Shown one piece after another: positions 17,389 through 26,188 of a stretch of DNA of 64,000 nucleotides (the stretch's first letter is position 1; every line of letters starts with the position of its first letter). Both the position numbers and the translations under genes were made by a program. Under the pieces are notes generated by a model. That model was not told the DNA's origin, did no database searches, and saw nothing but the letters and a program-made list of their open reading frames with translations. The stretch comes from Streptomyces hyderabadensis. GTDB taxonomy: Bacteria; Actinomycetota; Actinomycetes; Streptomycetales; Streptomycetaceae. The DNA lies in the NCBI RefSeq assembly GCF_020404845.1, contig NZ_JAIOJZ010000019.1, positions 62,001-126,000 of the forward strand, written 5' to 3'.

Positions 17389-18633
17389 TCACGAATGGGT
17401 GAGGCTTTCGTGGTCCCACTGCTCCAGCAGCGTCTCCGCGGGCAGAGCGCTGCCGTCTGAGGCAAGTCGCTGGACCGGCATGTCGTGGGAGGCGCAGGCG
17501 AGCAGTTGCTCAGCGACGAGGTGAGGAACGAGCAAGGCTGTGGTGCCTGACTTCCGGTTGAAAGCTACCTGGTAGGTGGCGATGACTGATGCCTCCCAGA
17601 GGGTGAGAGGGTCGCGTTCCGGCTCGTTGTGGCGGGTGCGTGGTAGAGCGGGTGTCTTGACTGCCACCAGCTGCCACGGCGTGGTGGCGGGGCGGGCGGC
17701 TCTTTCGCGCGCCTGGCGGATCCAGTCGGCGCTGAGCTGACGGAAGGCGGTGTGAGCTTCGGGCTTCCCCTTGCGGCGGCGTCCGAAGGCGTCGCTGACG
17801 ACGGTGTACACCGAGAAGTCATGATCTTCCAGGCGCTGCCAGGACCAGGTGGCTCGGCGACTCCACTCATACCAGGCTCGCCGGAAGGTCTTCTCCGCTT
17901 CCGCTCCCAACCCGGCGAAGCCGGGATCGTTGGAGAAGCGCGGCGTGGGCAGGACGCGTACGGCAGCCGCCTCCAGCAGATGGGCCGGCTGGACGAGGGC
18001 CGCGAAGGCCCGACGCTCGGAGTCAAGGACGGCGGTGAGTCGACTCTGCAGTCCGTCGGCCCAAGGGGCGAGGAACGGGTAATCGGCTACTGCCTGGTTG
18101 CTCCGTATCAGGTAGGAGTGCAGTCGGCGCCAGTGTGAGTGGCGTCCATAGCGGAGGTTGCGGGCGCGGTCATAGCGTTCCCACTCCTCGTCGTGCCCAG
18201 CCTCGTTGTCGTCCTCATCCGTGTCGCCGACGTCATTGGTGTGGGGTGGGTAGTCGCCGGTAGCGAGGGCGGTGGCCGCGTCACGCTCCGCCTTGATGTC
18301 ATCCTCGTCCTCGGGGTCCCTGTCGAGCCAGATGGTGAGAGAGTCCACGTCGTTCACTGCCGCGCCGAGCGGCAGGAGCGGGCTGTCCGTGAACAGAGCC
18401 CACCGGCAGTTCTTACAGAGCCGCTCGACGGCTTCGCCGAACGGGATGTCGAACTGGTTCACAGAAGCGGCCGACCGCAGTGCGCTGCACTCGGGGCTTC
18501 CGTGGAGCTTGCCCTTGCCTGTTGCCGAGGCGTGGCAAGCGATGGGGATGTCCCGGGCCGACCCCAGGGGAACCTCGGGCCTGAAGATCGAGCCGAGCAT
18601 GACGTGGCGGAGCTCACCGGTATTCGAAGGCAT
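17389..18633 (-). CDS. hypothetical protein, 414 residues
   Basis: Not recognised. The N-terminal third has a possible metal site: CHASATGKGKLHGSPEC about residues 33-49 and CKNC about 73-76. A strongly acidic, probably disordered stretch follows (DEDDNEAGHDEEWE, about residues 140-153). The remainder is helix-rich, with WYEWSRRATWSWQRLEDHDFSVY and FRQLSADWIRQARERAARP, suggesting a soluble cytoplasmic protein; no transmembrane segment or signal. ATG at 18633. It sits in the accessory stretch between decayed mobile DNA and the aldehyde dehydrogenase and ends 11 bp from the DUF5753 remnant, so it may have arrived by transfer. Its frame is intact over 1.2 kb with Streptomyces-like codon use, so I treat it as real. 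Confidence 0.7.
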   Translation of the reverse strand: MPSNTGELRHVMLGSIFRPEVPLGSARDIPIACHASATGKGKLHGSPECSALRSAASVNQFDIPFGEAVERLCKNCRWALFTDSPLLPLGAAVNDVDSLTIWLDRDPEDEDDIKAERDAATALATGDYPPHTNDVGDTDEDDNEAGHDEEWERYDRARNLRYGRHSHWRRLHSYLIRSNQAVADYPFLAPWADGLQSRLTAVLDSERRAFAALVQPAHLLEAAAVRVLPTPRFSNDPGFAGLGAEAEKTFRRAWYEWSRRATWSWQRLEDHDFSVYTVVSDAFGRRRKGKPEAHTAFRQLSADWIRQARERAARPATTPWQLVAVKTPALPRTRHNEPERDPLTLWEASVIATYQVAFNRKSGTTALLVPHLVAEQLLACASHDMPVQRLASDGSALPAETLLEQWDHESLTHS

Positions 18634-18967
18634 GTCGGCAGGCTATGCGCAGGCACTGACAGCCCGCCGGGTAATCGGTCCCCACCACTCTGGGGTGAGT
18701 TGACGCACCACGCCAGGCACGTGGCCGCCAGCGATGGTCACGGGGCCACGTGATGAGAGCGGTCGGGCTCGAAGCATGTTCCCACGCCCGCGGAGCGTGC
18801 TCCAGGGCCCGCGCGGTCCCGCCAGGTCGTGCCACCACAAGTGTCAAAGGGTTGTCGCCTGCCTCACCCCGGACGGGAGCCTGGTCCGTGACTGGTCCGG
18901 GGACAGTCCTCGTGCAGGTCGACCCTCGACCTGAGGCAGTCTGTTGCTTACCCAGAGTGACTCCGGT
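18634..18967. other. intergenic region with 19-bp palindrome
   Basis: No gene supported on either strand. It contains CAGGTCGACCCTCGACCTG (18915-18933), an 8-bp perfect inverted repeat around CCC, and a CGTGGCC-rich patch. Function unknown; it could be an attachment or regulatory remnant of the accessory stretch. Confidence 0.4.
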
Positions 18968-19009
18968 GTCGGACTGCCTGGAGCGTAACGGCGTCTCCAG
19001 GCAGCCGAC
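18968..19009 (-). terminator. terminator of the aldehyde dehydrogenase gene
   Basis: GTCGG-A-CTGCCTGGAG pairs with CTCCAGGCAG-CCGAC: 15 base pairs with a single bulged A and an 11-nt loop. It begins 9 nt after the dehydrogenase stop codon on the minus strand and is the only such structure in the vicinity. Confidence 0.8.
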
Positions 19010-19017
19010 TTGAGACT

Positions 19018-20541
19018 CTAGAAGAACCCAAGTTTCTTCGGGCTGTATGAAACCAAAACGTTCTTCGTCTGCTGGTAGTGCTCCAGCATCATCTTGTGGT
19101 TCTCCCGGCCGATGCCCGACTGCTTGTAGCCGCCGAAGGCGGCGTGCGCCGGGTAGGCGTGGTAGCAGTTCGTCCACACCCGTCCCGCCTGGATCGCGCG
19201 ACCGGCCCGGTAGGCGGTGTTCATGTCGCGGGTCCATACGCCGGCGCCGAGGCCGTACAGGGTGTCGTTGGCGGTCTTGATCGCGTCGTCGAAGTCGTCG
19301 AAGGACGTCACCGACACGACCGGGCCGAAGATCTCCTCCTGGAAGATCCGCATGCGGTTGTGCCCCTCGAAGATCGTCGGCTGGACGTAGTACCCGCCCT
19401 TCAGCTCGCCGTCGTGCTCGATCCGCTCACCGCCGGTCAGCACCTTGGCGCCCTCCTGCCGGCCGATGTCCAGGTAGGAGAGGATCTTCTCCAGCTGGTC
19501 GTTGGAGGCCTGCGCGCCGATCATCGTGTCGGTGTCCAGGGGGTGACCCGGCTTGATCGCCTCGGTGCGGGCGACGGCGGCCTCCATGAACTCGGCGTAG
19601 GTGCCGCGCTGGACGAGCGCCCGGGACGGGCAGGTGCAGACCTCGCCCTGGTTGAGCGCGAACATCGTGAAGCCCTCGAGCGCCTTGTCGCGGAAGTCGT
19701 CGTCCCGCGCCCAGACGTCGTCGAAGAAGATGTTCGGCGACTTGCCGCCCAGCTCCAGCGTGACCGGCTTGATGTTCTCCGAGGCGTACTGCATGATCAG
19801 CCGCCCGGTGGTGGTCTCGCCGGTGAACGCCACCTTCGCCACCCGAGGGCTCGACGCCAGCGGTTTGCCCGCCTCCACGCCGAAACCGTTGACGACGTTC
19901 AGCACTCCGGGCGGCAGCAGGTCGGCCACCAGGCTCAGCCAGTAGTGGATCGAGGCCGGGGTCTGCTCGGCGGGCTTCAGGACCACCGCGTTCCCGGCAG
20001 CCAGAGCGGGGGCGAGTTTCCAGGCCGCCATCAGGATCGGGAAGTTCCACGGGATGATCTGCGCGACGACTCCCAGGGGCTCGTGGAAGTGGTAAGCCAC
20101 GGTGTCGTCGTCGACCTCGCCCAGTGACCCCTCCTGGGCGCGGAGCGCACCCGCGAAGTAGCGGAAGTGGTCGATGGCCAGCGGGATGTCGGCCGCCAGC
20201 GTCTCGCGCACCGGCTTGCCGTTCTCCCAGCTCTCGGCCACCGCCAGGCGCTCCAGGTTCGCCTCCATGCGGTCGGCGATCTTCAACAGGATGTCGGAAC
20301 GCTCGGTCACCGAGGTACGGCCCCAGCCCGGAGCGGCCTCGTGCGCGGCGTCGAGCGCCAGCTCCACGTCGTCCGCCGTGCCGCGCGCGATCTCGGTGAA
20401 CGGCAGGCCGTTCACCGGGGACGGGTTCTCGAAGTACTGCCCGCGCGCCGGCGGCACGTACTCGCCGCCGATGAAGTGGTCGTAGCGCGACTGATAGGAG
20501 ACGATCGCGCCCTCGGTGCCGGGCGCCGCGTAACGGGTCAT
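19018..20541 (-). CDS. NAD-dependent aldehyde dehydrogenase (ExaC/AldA type)
   Basis: A 507-residue member of the class that oxidises acetaldehyde and related aliphatic aldehydes to acids. The Rossmann segment PWNFPILMAAWKLAPALAAGN with VVLKPAEQTP, the glutamate motif LELGGKSPN, the catalytic-cysteine region NQGEVCTCPSR and EEIFGPVVSV are intact. The extended C-terminus ending in a KKLGFF tail is characteristic of tetrameric AldA/ExaC enzymes. GAGGAGG lies 8 nt upstream of the ATG. The gene directly upstream codes for a GAF-type regulator of the sort that activates such dehydrogenases; a tandem heptamer array lies in between. A strong terminator follows. Confidence 0.92.
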   Translation of the reverse strand: MTRYAAPGTEGAIVSYQSRYDHFIGGEYVPPARGQYFENPSPVNGLPFTEIARGTADDVELALDAAHEAAPGWGRTSVTERSDILLKIADRMEANLERLAVAESWENGKPVRETLAADIPLAIDHFRYFAGALRAQEGSLGEVDDDTVAYHFHEPLGVVAQIIPWNFPILMAAWKLAPALAAGNAVVLKPAEQTPASIHYWLSLVADLLPPGVLNVVNGFGVEAGKPLASSPRVAKVAFTGETTTGRLIMQYASENIKPVTLELGGKSPNIFFDDVWARDDDFRDKALEGFTMFALNQGEVCTCPSRALVQRGTYAEFMEAAVARTEAIKPGHPLDTDTMIGAQASNDQLEKILSYLDIGRQEGAKVLTGGERIEHDGELKGGYYVQPTIFEGHNRMRIFQEEIFGPVVSVTSFDDFDDAIKTANDTLYGLGAGVWTRDMNTAYRAGRAIQAGRVWTNCYHAYPAHAAFGGYKQSGIGRENHKMMLEHYQQTKNVLVSYSPKKLGFF

Positions 20542-20650
20542 CCTTGGTGCCTCCTCATCGAGCGCTGCCCGCCGTTGGACAGCTCTGCGCGCGAGGCTAG
20601 GAAGCGGGACGTTGCAGAGACGTTGCGAGTGCCGCGTACCGAGTATCGCC

Positions 20651-20692
20651 TGCCGTGTGCCGTGTGCCGTGTGCCGTGTGCCGTGTGCCGTT
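20651..20692. repeat. tandem heptamer array (TGCCGTG)
   Basis: Five perfect copies of TGCCGTG followed by TGCCGTT, 42 bp in all, then two copies of CGTGTCGCCTG at 20696-20706 and 20710-20720 (14-bp period, twice seven). It lies 110-151 bp upstream of the aldehyde dehydrogenase start and downstream of the regulator stop, i.e. in the likely promoter or leader of the dehydrogenase. Confidence 0.9.
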
Positions 20693-20763
20693 TCGCGTGT
20701 CGCCTGCCGCGTGTCGCCTGTCGGCCCGCGGTCCCCAGGAGCGCCGCTGACCGGCGGGTGCGC

Positions 20764-22059
20764 TCACCTCGCGCTCGGTGCCGTCAGTTCGGCCTCCAGC
20801 GCCGCGAGCCGGGAGCGTGTCGCCGCCGTGGGCCGGACCGCCGCGAGCGCGCGCCACACGTCGAGATCGTCCTCCCCCCACGGCGCGTGGGCCCAGTCGG
20901 CCAGCAGGTCGGGATCACCGCAGGTGACCAGCGCTGCGCGCAGACCGTCGGCGAGCCGGTGCCTGAGTCGGACGACCGACGGGGCCTGGGAGCCGGGCAG
21001 CAGCGGCCCCGCGTACACCGTCGCGGCTCCCGTCACCGCACCGGCCCGCAGACGGCGCTCGACCACCGCCGCGTCGGACTCGACGGGCATCGTGAGCCGG
21101 TACGGTCGTGAGGCCAGCCGGCCGGGCCCCAGAATGCCGCGCAGGCGGGCCAGTTCGGCCCGCAGTGTCACCGGCGGCACCGTCTCGTCCTCGTACAGCG
21201 CACAGAGCAACTCGTCGCCGGTCAGACCCTCGGGGTGGTGGGCGAGCAGCACGACGATCTCGCTGTGCCGCCGGCTCAGCCTGATCCTGCGGCCGTCCGT
21301 GCTCAGCAACGCCTCGTCCCGGCCCAGCGCGGTCAGCTCGGCCGCCCCGGGCCCCGGCAGCTCCGGAGCGAGCAGCGCCAGCTGCGATTCCGCGGCCCGC
21401 GCCACCGCCTGCACGAAACCCAGACTGTGCGGGTGCGCCAGACCGTCCCCGCCCGTGATGTCCACGGCGCCGAGCACCCGCCCGGTACGGGGATCGTGCA
21501 CCGGAGCAGCGGCGCAGGTCCAGGGCTGGACCCGGCGTATGAAGTGCTCGGCCGCGAAGACCTGCACCGGACGGCCGACGGCCACCGCCGTGCCCGGCGC
21601 GTTCGTCCCGACCGCCGACTCCGACCAGCGGGCCCCGGGGACGAAGTTCATCCGTCCCGCCCGCCGCCGGGTGGCCGGATGCCCCTCGACCCACAGCAGC
21701 CTGCCGTGGGCGTCGCACACGGCGAGCAGGTGCTCGCCGTCGGAGGCGAACGTCCCCAGCAGCTCCCGGACCAGCGGCATCACCCGCGACAGCGGATGCT
21801 CGGCACGGTAGGCGCCGAGGTCGCCGTCCATCAGCTCCACGCTCGCGGCACCGTCCGGGCCGACACCCGCCCGGACCGACCGCCGCCACGACTCCGCCAC
21901 CACGGCCCGCACGGGCTGCGGCACCGTCCCCGCCTCGGTGAAGGTCTCGTGCGCGCGACGCAGCGTCCGCGCGCGCTCGGTGGGGTCGGCTCCCGGTTCC
22001 AGAGCCAGCCATGCATCAGTCAACTCGGCCTCCCCGGACGGTGTTGCGGTGTGGGACAT
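20764..22059 (-). CDS. GAF-domain transcriptional regulator of aldehyde dehydrogenase
   Basis: A 431-residue regulator. The N-terminal half resembles the sensory part of AcoR-type activators (ESWRRSVRAGV; GAF-like region with CDAHGRLLWVEGHP and the WSESAVGTNAPGTAVA segment), and the C-terminal third carries a winged-helix region (RHSEIVVLLAHHPEGLTGDELLCALYED, LRAELARLRGILG). It lacks the sigma-54 AAA domain, as usual for actinobacterial members. ATG at 22059 with GGAG upstream. It is transcribed in the same direction as the dehydrogenase gene with a 222-bp gap. The ligand is probably an aldehyde, alcohol or related small metabolite. Confidence 0.82.
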   Translation of the reverse strand: MSHTATPSGEAELTDAWLALEPGADPTERARTLRRAHETFTEAGTVPQPVRAVVAESWRRSVRAGVGPDGAASVELMDGDLGAYRAEHPLSRVMPLVRELLGTFASDGEHLLAVCDAHGRLLWVEGHPATRRRAGRMNFVPGARWSESAVGTNAPGTAVAVGRPVQVFAAEHFIRRVQPWTCAAAPVHDPRTGRVLGAVDITGGDGLAHPHSLGFVQAVARAAESQLALLAPELPGPGAAELTALGRDEALLSTDGRRIRLSRRHSEIVVLLAHHPEGLTGDELLCALYEDETVPPVTLRAELARLRGILGPGRLASRPYRLTMPVESDAAVVERRLRAGAVTGAATVYAGPLLPGSQAPSVVRLRHRLADGLRAALVTCGDPDLLADWAHAPWGEDDLDVWRALAAVRPTAATRSRLAALEAELTAPSAR

Positions 22060-22212
22060 CGTGACTCCGCCGGTACGCGCGGACAACCACTTCGACCGGC
22101 CGGACACCCGAATGTGGCGTTCCGAGCGGACACCGGTGACGAGACGGGTGAGGGGCGCGGACGAGGCACGGGTCAGGCGGTGGTGAGGCACGGGCTGAGG
22201 GGCGGCCAGGGG

Positions 22213-22818
22213 TCAGGCGAAGTTGACCAGTCTGATGTAGCGGGTCCAGTCCCAGAAGGGCCCCGGGTCGGTGTGGTCGCTGCCGGGCACCTCGTGGTGC
22301 GCGATGATGTGCGAGCGGTCCTTGGGGATCCCGTAGGCGGTGCAGATCGCCGCGGTGAGCCGGGCCGACTGCTCGTACAGGGCGTTGGTGAAGTACTCGG
22401 GCCGGTCCACCCACCCCTCGTGCTCGATCCCGATGCTGCGGGTGTTGTAGTCCCAGTTGCCCGCGTGCCAGGCGATGTCCGTCTCGCGGACGCACTGCGC
22501 CACGTGCCCGTCGGAGGACCGGACGACGTAGTGCGCGGACACCTGCCTCTCGGGATCGCGGAAGATGGACAAGGTGTCGGCGTACGTCTCCTGCGTGACG
22601 TGGACGACCACGTAGTCGACGGGATAGGCCGTGGGGCGGCTCGACCGGCTGTAGTTCGACGCGCTCGCCGGCAGCCACTCCGCCGAGGGGTAGTCGACGG
22701 CACCGGCCCGCGCGGCGGCCCGGGTGCCGGAGAGCAGGGTGTAGGGGACGGTGGCGAGCGCGGCGCCCTTGAGGAGCCGCCGCCTGGTCGGAGCGGGTGC
22801 TGTCCTTTCCCTTTCCAT
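22213..22818 (-). CDS. twin-arginine-exported N-acetylmuramoyl-L-alanine amidase
   Basis: A 201-residue secreted enzyme. The N-terminus has a Tat signal (TRRRLLKGAALATVPYTLLSG, residues about 11-31). The mature part is an Amidase_2 zinc hydrolase: VVVHVTQ supplies the first His, GIEHEGW is the conserved centre, and HHEVPGSDHTDPGPFWDW carries the other ligands and catalytic region. It would cut the amide between muramic acid and the stem peptide in peptidoglycan. The ATG at 22818 has AAAGGG upstream; a longer start at 22935 would bury the Tat motif. It stands alone between two regulators. Confidence 0.9.
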   Translation of the reverse strand: MERERTAPAPTRRRLLKGAALATVPYTLLSGTRAAARAGAVDYPSAEWLPASASNYSRSSRPTAYPVDYVVVHVTQETYADTLSIFRDPERQVSAHYVVRSSDGHVAQCVRETDIAWHAGNWDYNTRSIGIEHEGWVDRPEYFTNALYEQSARLTAAICTAYGIPKDRSHIIAHHEVPGSDHTDPGPFWDWTRYIRLVNFA

Positions 22819-23080
22819 GGGATTGCCCTTTCGTCGTGGGGCGCTGGGCCCGGTGGGGGGGTGGCTGCTCGGCCGTTCGACAGGGCGGAGAGGCACGCCG
22901 TGGCGGCATGCCGCAGCGACATGACGGGTTGACACGAACCGCGGAGCAGAACGCCGACGCGGACGTCCGACCGCCCATGGGGCGAGGTGCGTCCGCGTGA
23001 ATCACCGTACGGGCAGCGGGCGTTGCGCAGTAGGCCGCCGCGCCGTTCCGTGGACAGCCACCGCCTTGTGGACACTGTGC

Positions 23081-23096
23081 TCACTCGATCGAGTGA
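23081..23096. promoter_or_regulatory. perfect 16-bp palindrome
   Basis: TCACTCGATCGAGTGA is self-complementary over all 16 bases. It lies 263 bp upstream of the amidase start and 48 bp beyond the ROK stop, inside a 325-bp gap without a gene. Such a site fits a homodimeric repressor. A terminator role is less likely since there is no loop. Confidence 0.5.
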
Positions 23097-23143
23097 ACGG
23101 GCGTCGCGGGTCCGGTCCTCGGCGGGACCCCTGCGAGCGGGGT

Positions 23144-24355
23144 TCAGGCCCGCTCGGCCACCGCTCCCGGGTCGTCCAGAACGGCACGCACGACGGAGTG
23201 CGCGGCGCCGAGCAGCGGTCCCTGCGGGCCCAGCTCCGACACCGCCACCGGGCAGGCGGGGCCGGCCGTGCGCCGGGCCAGTTCGTCCCGCAGCGACGGC
23301 AGCAGCCAGGGCGCGAGACCGGCCAGTGCGCCGCCCAGCACCACGCCCTCCGGGTCCAGCAGGTTCACCGCTCCGGTCAGGGCGATGCCCAGGGCCGTGC
23401 CCGCCTCGCGCAGGGCACGCCGTACGTCCTCGTCGCCCTCCGCCGCACGTCCGGCGAGCAGCCCGACCCGGTCTTCCCCGGGCTCCACGCCCGCCGCACG
23501 CAGCACCGCCTTCTCACCGGCGTACTGCTCCAGGCACCCGCGTCCGCCGCACGCGCACTCGGGACCGTCGGGATGGACCGGCACATGCCCCAGCTCGCCG
23601 GCGAAGCCGCGGGTACCGCGCAGCAGCCGGCCGTCGAACACCACGGCCGCACCGATGCCGATCTCGGCCGAGACGTGCAGGAAGTCCCGGGGCGTGCCGT
23701 CGCCGAGCCAGAGTTCGGCGAGCGCGCCGAAATTGGCCTCGTTGTCCACCGTCGGCGGCAGGTCCGCGGGCAGCAGCGCGCCCAGGTCCGCGTCGTGCCA
23801 GTCCAGGTTCGGGGCGCGTACGACGGTCCGGCCGTCCCGGGCCACGAGACCCGGCACGGCCACCGCGAGCCCGGCCGGCCACAACCCCTCGCCTTCCGCC
23901 TCCGACACGACCTGCCGCACCAGGCCGGTGAGCTGGGCGAGCACCGGCTCCGGCGAACGGCCCCGATTGCTGCCGTAGCGAACGGCACGCGCGCGTACCC
24001 GGCCGCGCAGGTCGACCGCGCAGACCGCGAGGTGGTCGACGCCGATCTCCGCCCCGATGCCGGCCGGGCCCCGGGCGCTGACGGCGAGCGCGGACCCGGG
24101 GCGGCCGACGCGGCCGGGGCGCTCGGGGCCCAGTTCCTCCAGCAGGCCCGAGCGGATCAGCTCGTCCACGAGGGTCGACACCGCCGCTCGCGTCAGCCCG
24201 ATCCGTGAGGCGACGGCGGCCCGGGACAGGGGGCCCTCGGCGCTGACGGTGTGCATCACCCGCGCGAGATTGCGGCGGCGCATTCCCTGCTGGGTGTCCG
24301 GCAGCGCGCGCCGTCCGGGGCGGGCCGGGTGGGCTTCGTGCGGCGGTGCGGTCAT
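23144..24355 (-). CDS. ROK-family repressor, probable XylR
   Basis: A 403-residue ROK regulator: winged helix at about residues 25-85 (LSRAAVASRIGLTRAAVSTLVDELIRSGLLEELG) and the kinase-like ROK core with VDNEANFGALAELW and the zinc motif CACGGRGCLEQY. It follows xylB in the same direction with a 232-bp gap and is the expected repressor of xylB and divergent xylA, responding to xylose. ATG at 24355 has GGAGG very close to it; the start could lie slightly elsewhere. Unlike the ROK gene at 1381-2661 its context makes the substrate clear. Confidence 0.87.
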   Translation of the reverse strand: MTAPPHEAHPARPGRRALPDTQQGMRRRNLARVMHTVSAEGPLSRAAVASRIGLTRAAVSTLVDELIRSGLLEELGPERPGRVGRPGSALAVSARGPAGIGAEIGVDHLAVCAVDLRGRVRARAVRYGSNRGRSPEPVLAQLTGLVRQVVSEAEGEGLWPAGLAVAVPGLVARDGRTVVRAPNLDWHDADLGALLPADLPPTVDNEANFGALAELWLGDGTPRDFLHVSAEIGIGAAVVFDGRLLRGTRGFAGELGHVPVHPDGPECACGGRGCLEQYAGEKAVLRAAGVEPGEDRVGLLAGRAAEGDEDVRRALREAGTALGIALTGAVNLLDPEGVVLGGALAGLAPWLLPSLRDELARRTAGPACPVAVSELGPQGPLLGAAHSVVRAVLDDPGAVAERA

Positions 24356-24587
24356 GCCTCCGTCATTCCTCGTTCTGTCGTCGCCCGGCCGGGTCGCGGC
24401 CGGTGACCACTGGTCGCGGCGCCCGTGTGGTCGCGGCACCCGTGCCTGCGATCCGGCGGCGGGACACGCCGGACAGGCCCCGGGCGGCTCCGGCGCTTCC
24501 CGGTCCGGTGGCGCTCCCGCGAGGTGCCCCCACAACCGTTCGTGGACTGCCCACCGGTGGCCGCGCCACGCCCGCGCGAGCGCGTCC

Positions 24588-26033
24588 TCAGCGGGCGGAC
24601 GCGTCCTGTTCCAGCAGTGGTGCCGCGTCGGAGAGTACCCCGGTGATCCTGTCCAGCGTCGCCTGGTCCCGTTCCACGGCGTCGAGCACCGGTCCGGCGG
24701 CCGTGTTCCAGCGCCGGGCGACGGCGGCCGCGTCCTCGCCGGTCAGCAGGCCGGCCGCCTGTGCCGCCGCGCCGAGCGCGACCAGTTCCCTGGCCTCCGG
24801 GATCTGGACCGGCCGCCCCGACAGCCGCCGTACCGTCTGCTGCCAGGCCGCGCCCCGGGCGCCGCCGCCGATCAGCAGCAGCGGCGCGGACGGGTCCGCG
24901 TCGGCGTCGAGGACCAGGTCGAGCGCGCCGAGCAGCGAGTGGACGGCGCCGTCGTAGGCGGCCTGGAGCAACTGGCCGGCGGTGGTGTCGTGCCGCAGCC
25001 CGTACAGGAGACCGGAGGAATGCGGGAGGTTCGGTGTGCGCTCGCCGTCCAGGAAGGGCAGGAGCGTGGCGCCGGTGCCCGGCTCGACGGCTTCCCGGTC
25101 CAGTCCCAGCAGGGACGCGACGCGGTCGACGGCCAGTGTGCAGTTGAGGGTGCAGGCCAGCGGCAGCCAGTCGCCGCGCGCGTCGGCGAAGCCCGCCACC
25201 GTGCCGGTCGGGTCGGCGGGCCGGTGCCGGGACACGGCGTACACCGTGCCCGACGTGCCCAGGCTCATCACCGGGACGCCGGGACGCAGTCCCAGGCCCA
25301 GTGCGGCGGCCGCGTTGTCGCCGGTGCCGGCGGCGACCAGGGTGCCCTTGGAGAACGGCAGGCCGTGGCCGTCGCGTACGGTGCCGGCCACCTCGCCGGG
25401 TCGCACGACCCGGGGCAGCAACGCGGGATCGAGCCCCACGCGCGCGAGGATCCCCTCGTCGTACGCCTCCGTGCCCGACGCCCACCAGCCGGTGCCGGAC
25501 GCGTCGCCCCGGTCGGTGGTCCCCTCGCCGGTGAGGCGCTCGGTGAGGTAGTCGTGGGGGAGCCGTACGGCCTTCACCGCGCGGGCCGCGTCCGGCTCGT
25601 GCTCGGTCAGCCAGGCCCACTTGGTGACCGTGAAGGAGGCGCTGGGCACACTCCCCGTGCGCTCCGCCCAGGCCTTGGCCCCGCCCAGCTCGTCGATCAG
25701 GCGGCGGGCCTGCGGGGCCGAGCGCACGTCGTTCCACAGCAGGGCGGGGCGCACCGGCTCGCCCTGCGCGTCCAGGGTGACCAGACCGTGCTGCTGCCCG
25801 CCGATGGAGACCGCGGCGGCTTCGTGGGCGGCCTCGCCGCACTGGTTCAGGGCCTCGCCCAGCGCGTCCCACCACTGGCGGGGGTCGCTCTCCCGGCCGG
25901 CCCCGGAGGACACGGTGTGGGGCGCCTGGCCGCTCGCGACGACCCGGCCGGTGGCCGCGTCGACGACCAGTGCCTTGGTGGACTGGGTCGACGTGTCCAC
26001 GCCGACGACGAGCGGACCCTCGGCTGCTGACAT
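24588..26033 (-). CDS. xylB: xylulokinase
   Basis: A 481-residue FGGY-family kinase that phosphorylates D-xylulose with ATP, feeding the pentose phosphate pathway. Recognisable parts: VGVDTSTQSTKALVVD (phosphate loop), GQQHGLVTL, the LWNDVRS segment, GTGDNAAAALG, MSLGTSGTVYAV, FLDGERTPNLP and the C-terminal LLLIGGGARGAAWQQ. Length is normal. The ATG at 26033 faces xylA across a 155-bp divergent promoter region that carries an AT-rich site. The probable repressor gene follows downstream. Confidence 0.95.
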   Translation of the reverse strand: MSAAEGPLVVGVDTSTQSTKALVVDAATGRVVASGQAPHTVSSGAGRESDPRQWWDALGEALNQCGEAAHEAAAVSIGGQQHGLVTLDAQGEPVRPALLWNDVRSAPQARRLIDELGGAKAWAERTGSVPSASFTVTKWAWLTEHEPDAARAVKAVRLPHDYLTERLTGEGTTDRGDASGTGWWASGTEAYDEGILARVGLDPALLPRVVRPGEVAGTVRDGHGLPFSKGTLVAAGTGDNAAAALGLGLRPGVPVMSLGTSGTVYAVSRHRPADPTGTVAGFADARGDWLPLACTLNCTLAVDRVASLLGLDREAVEPGTGATLLPFLDGERTPNLPHSSGLLYGLRHDTTAGQLLQAAYDGAVHSLLGALDLVLDADADPSAPLLLIGGGARGAAWQQTVRRLSGRPVQIPEARELVALGAAAQAAGLLTGEDAAAVARRWNTAAGPVLDAVERDQATLDRITGVLSDAAPLLEQDASAR

Positions 26034-26117
26034 CGGGCTTCTCCCTCTTCCGCGGGTCCTGGGACCCGGTCTTCACTCCTTCGGGGACACCTTGTCCCTT
26101 CCCAGGACCGTGTGTGC

Positions 26118-26134
26118 ATACTAATTTGTAAAGC
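26118..26134. promoter_or_regulatory. AT-rich site in xylB-xylA divergent promoter
   Basis: CATACTAATTTGTAAAG is a sharp AT-rich island within the G+C-rich 155-bp gap, 85 bp upstream of xylB and 55 bp upstream of xylA. ROK repressors of Streptomyces sugar loci recognise AT-rich sequences of this kind, so this is the probable XylR operator and/or overlapping -10 region. No perfect dyad is visible. Confidence 0.55.
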
Positions 26135-26188
26135 GCCATGACGAAATAGTCGGCAGCGATTGACCGGCAGCGAGTGAGGAGCCGCACC

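Noticed and set aside
18734..18934. 66-codon plus-strand frame
   Set aside because: No ribosome site, no family features, and it overlaps a palindrome; treated as non-coding.
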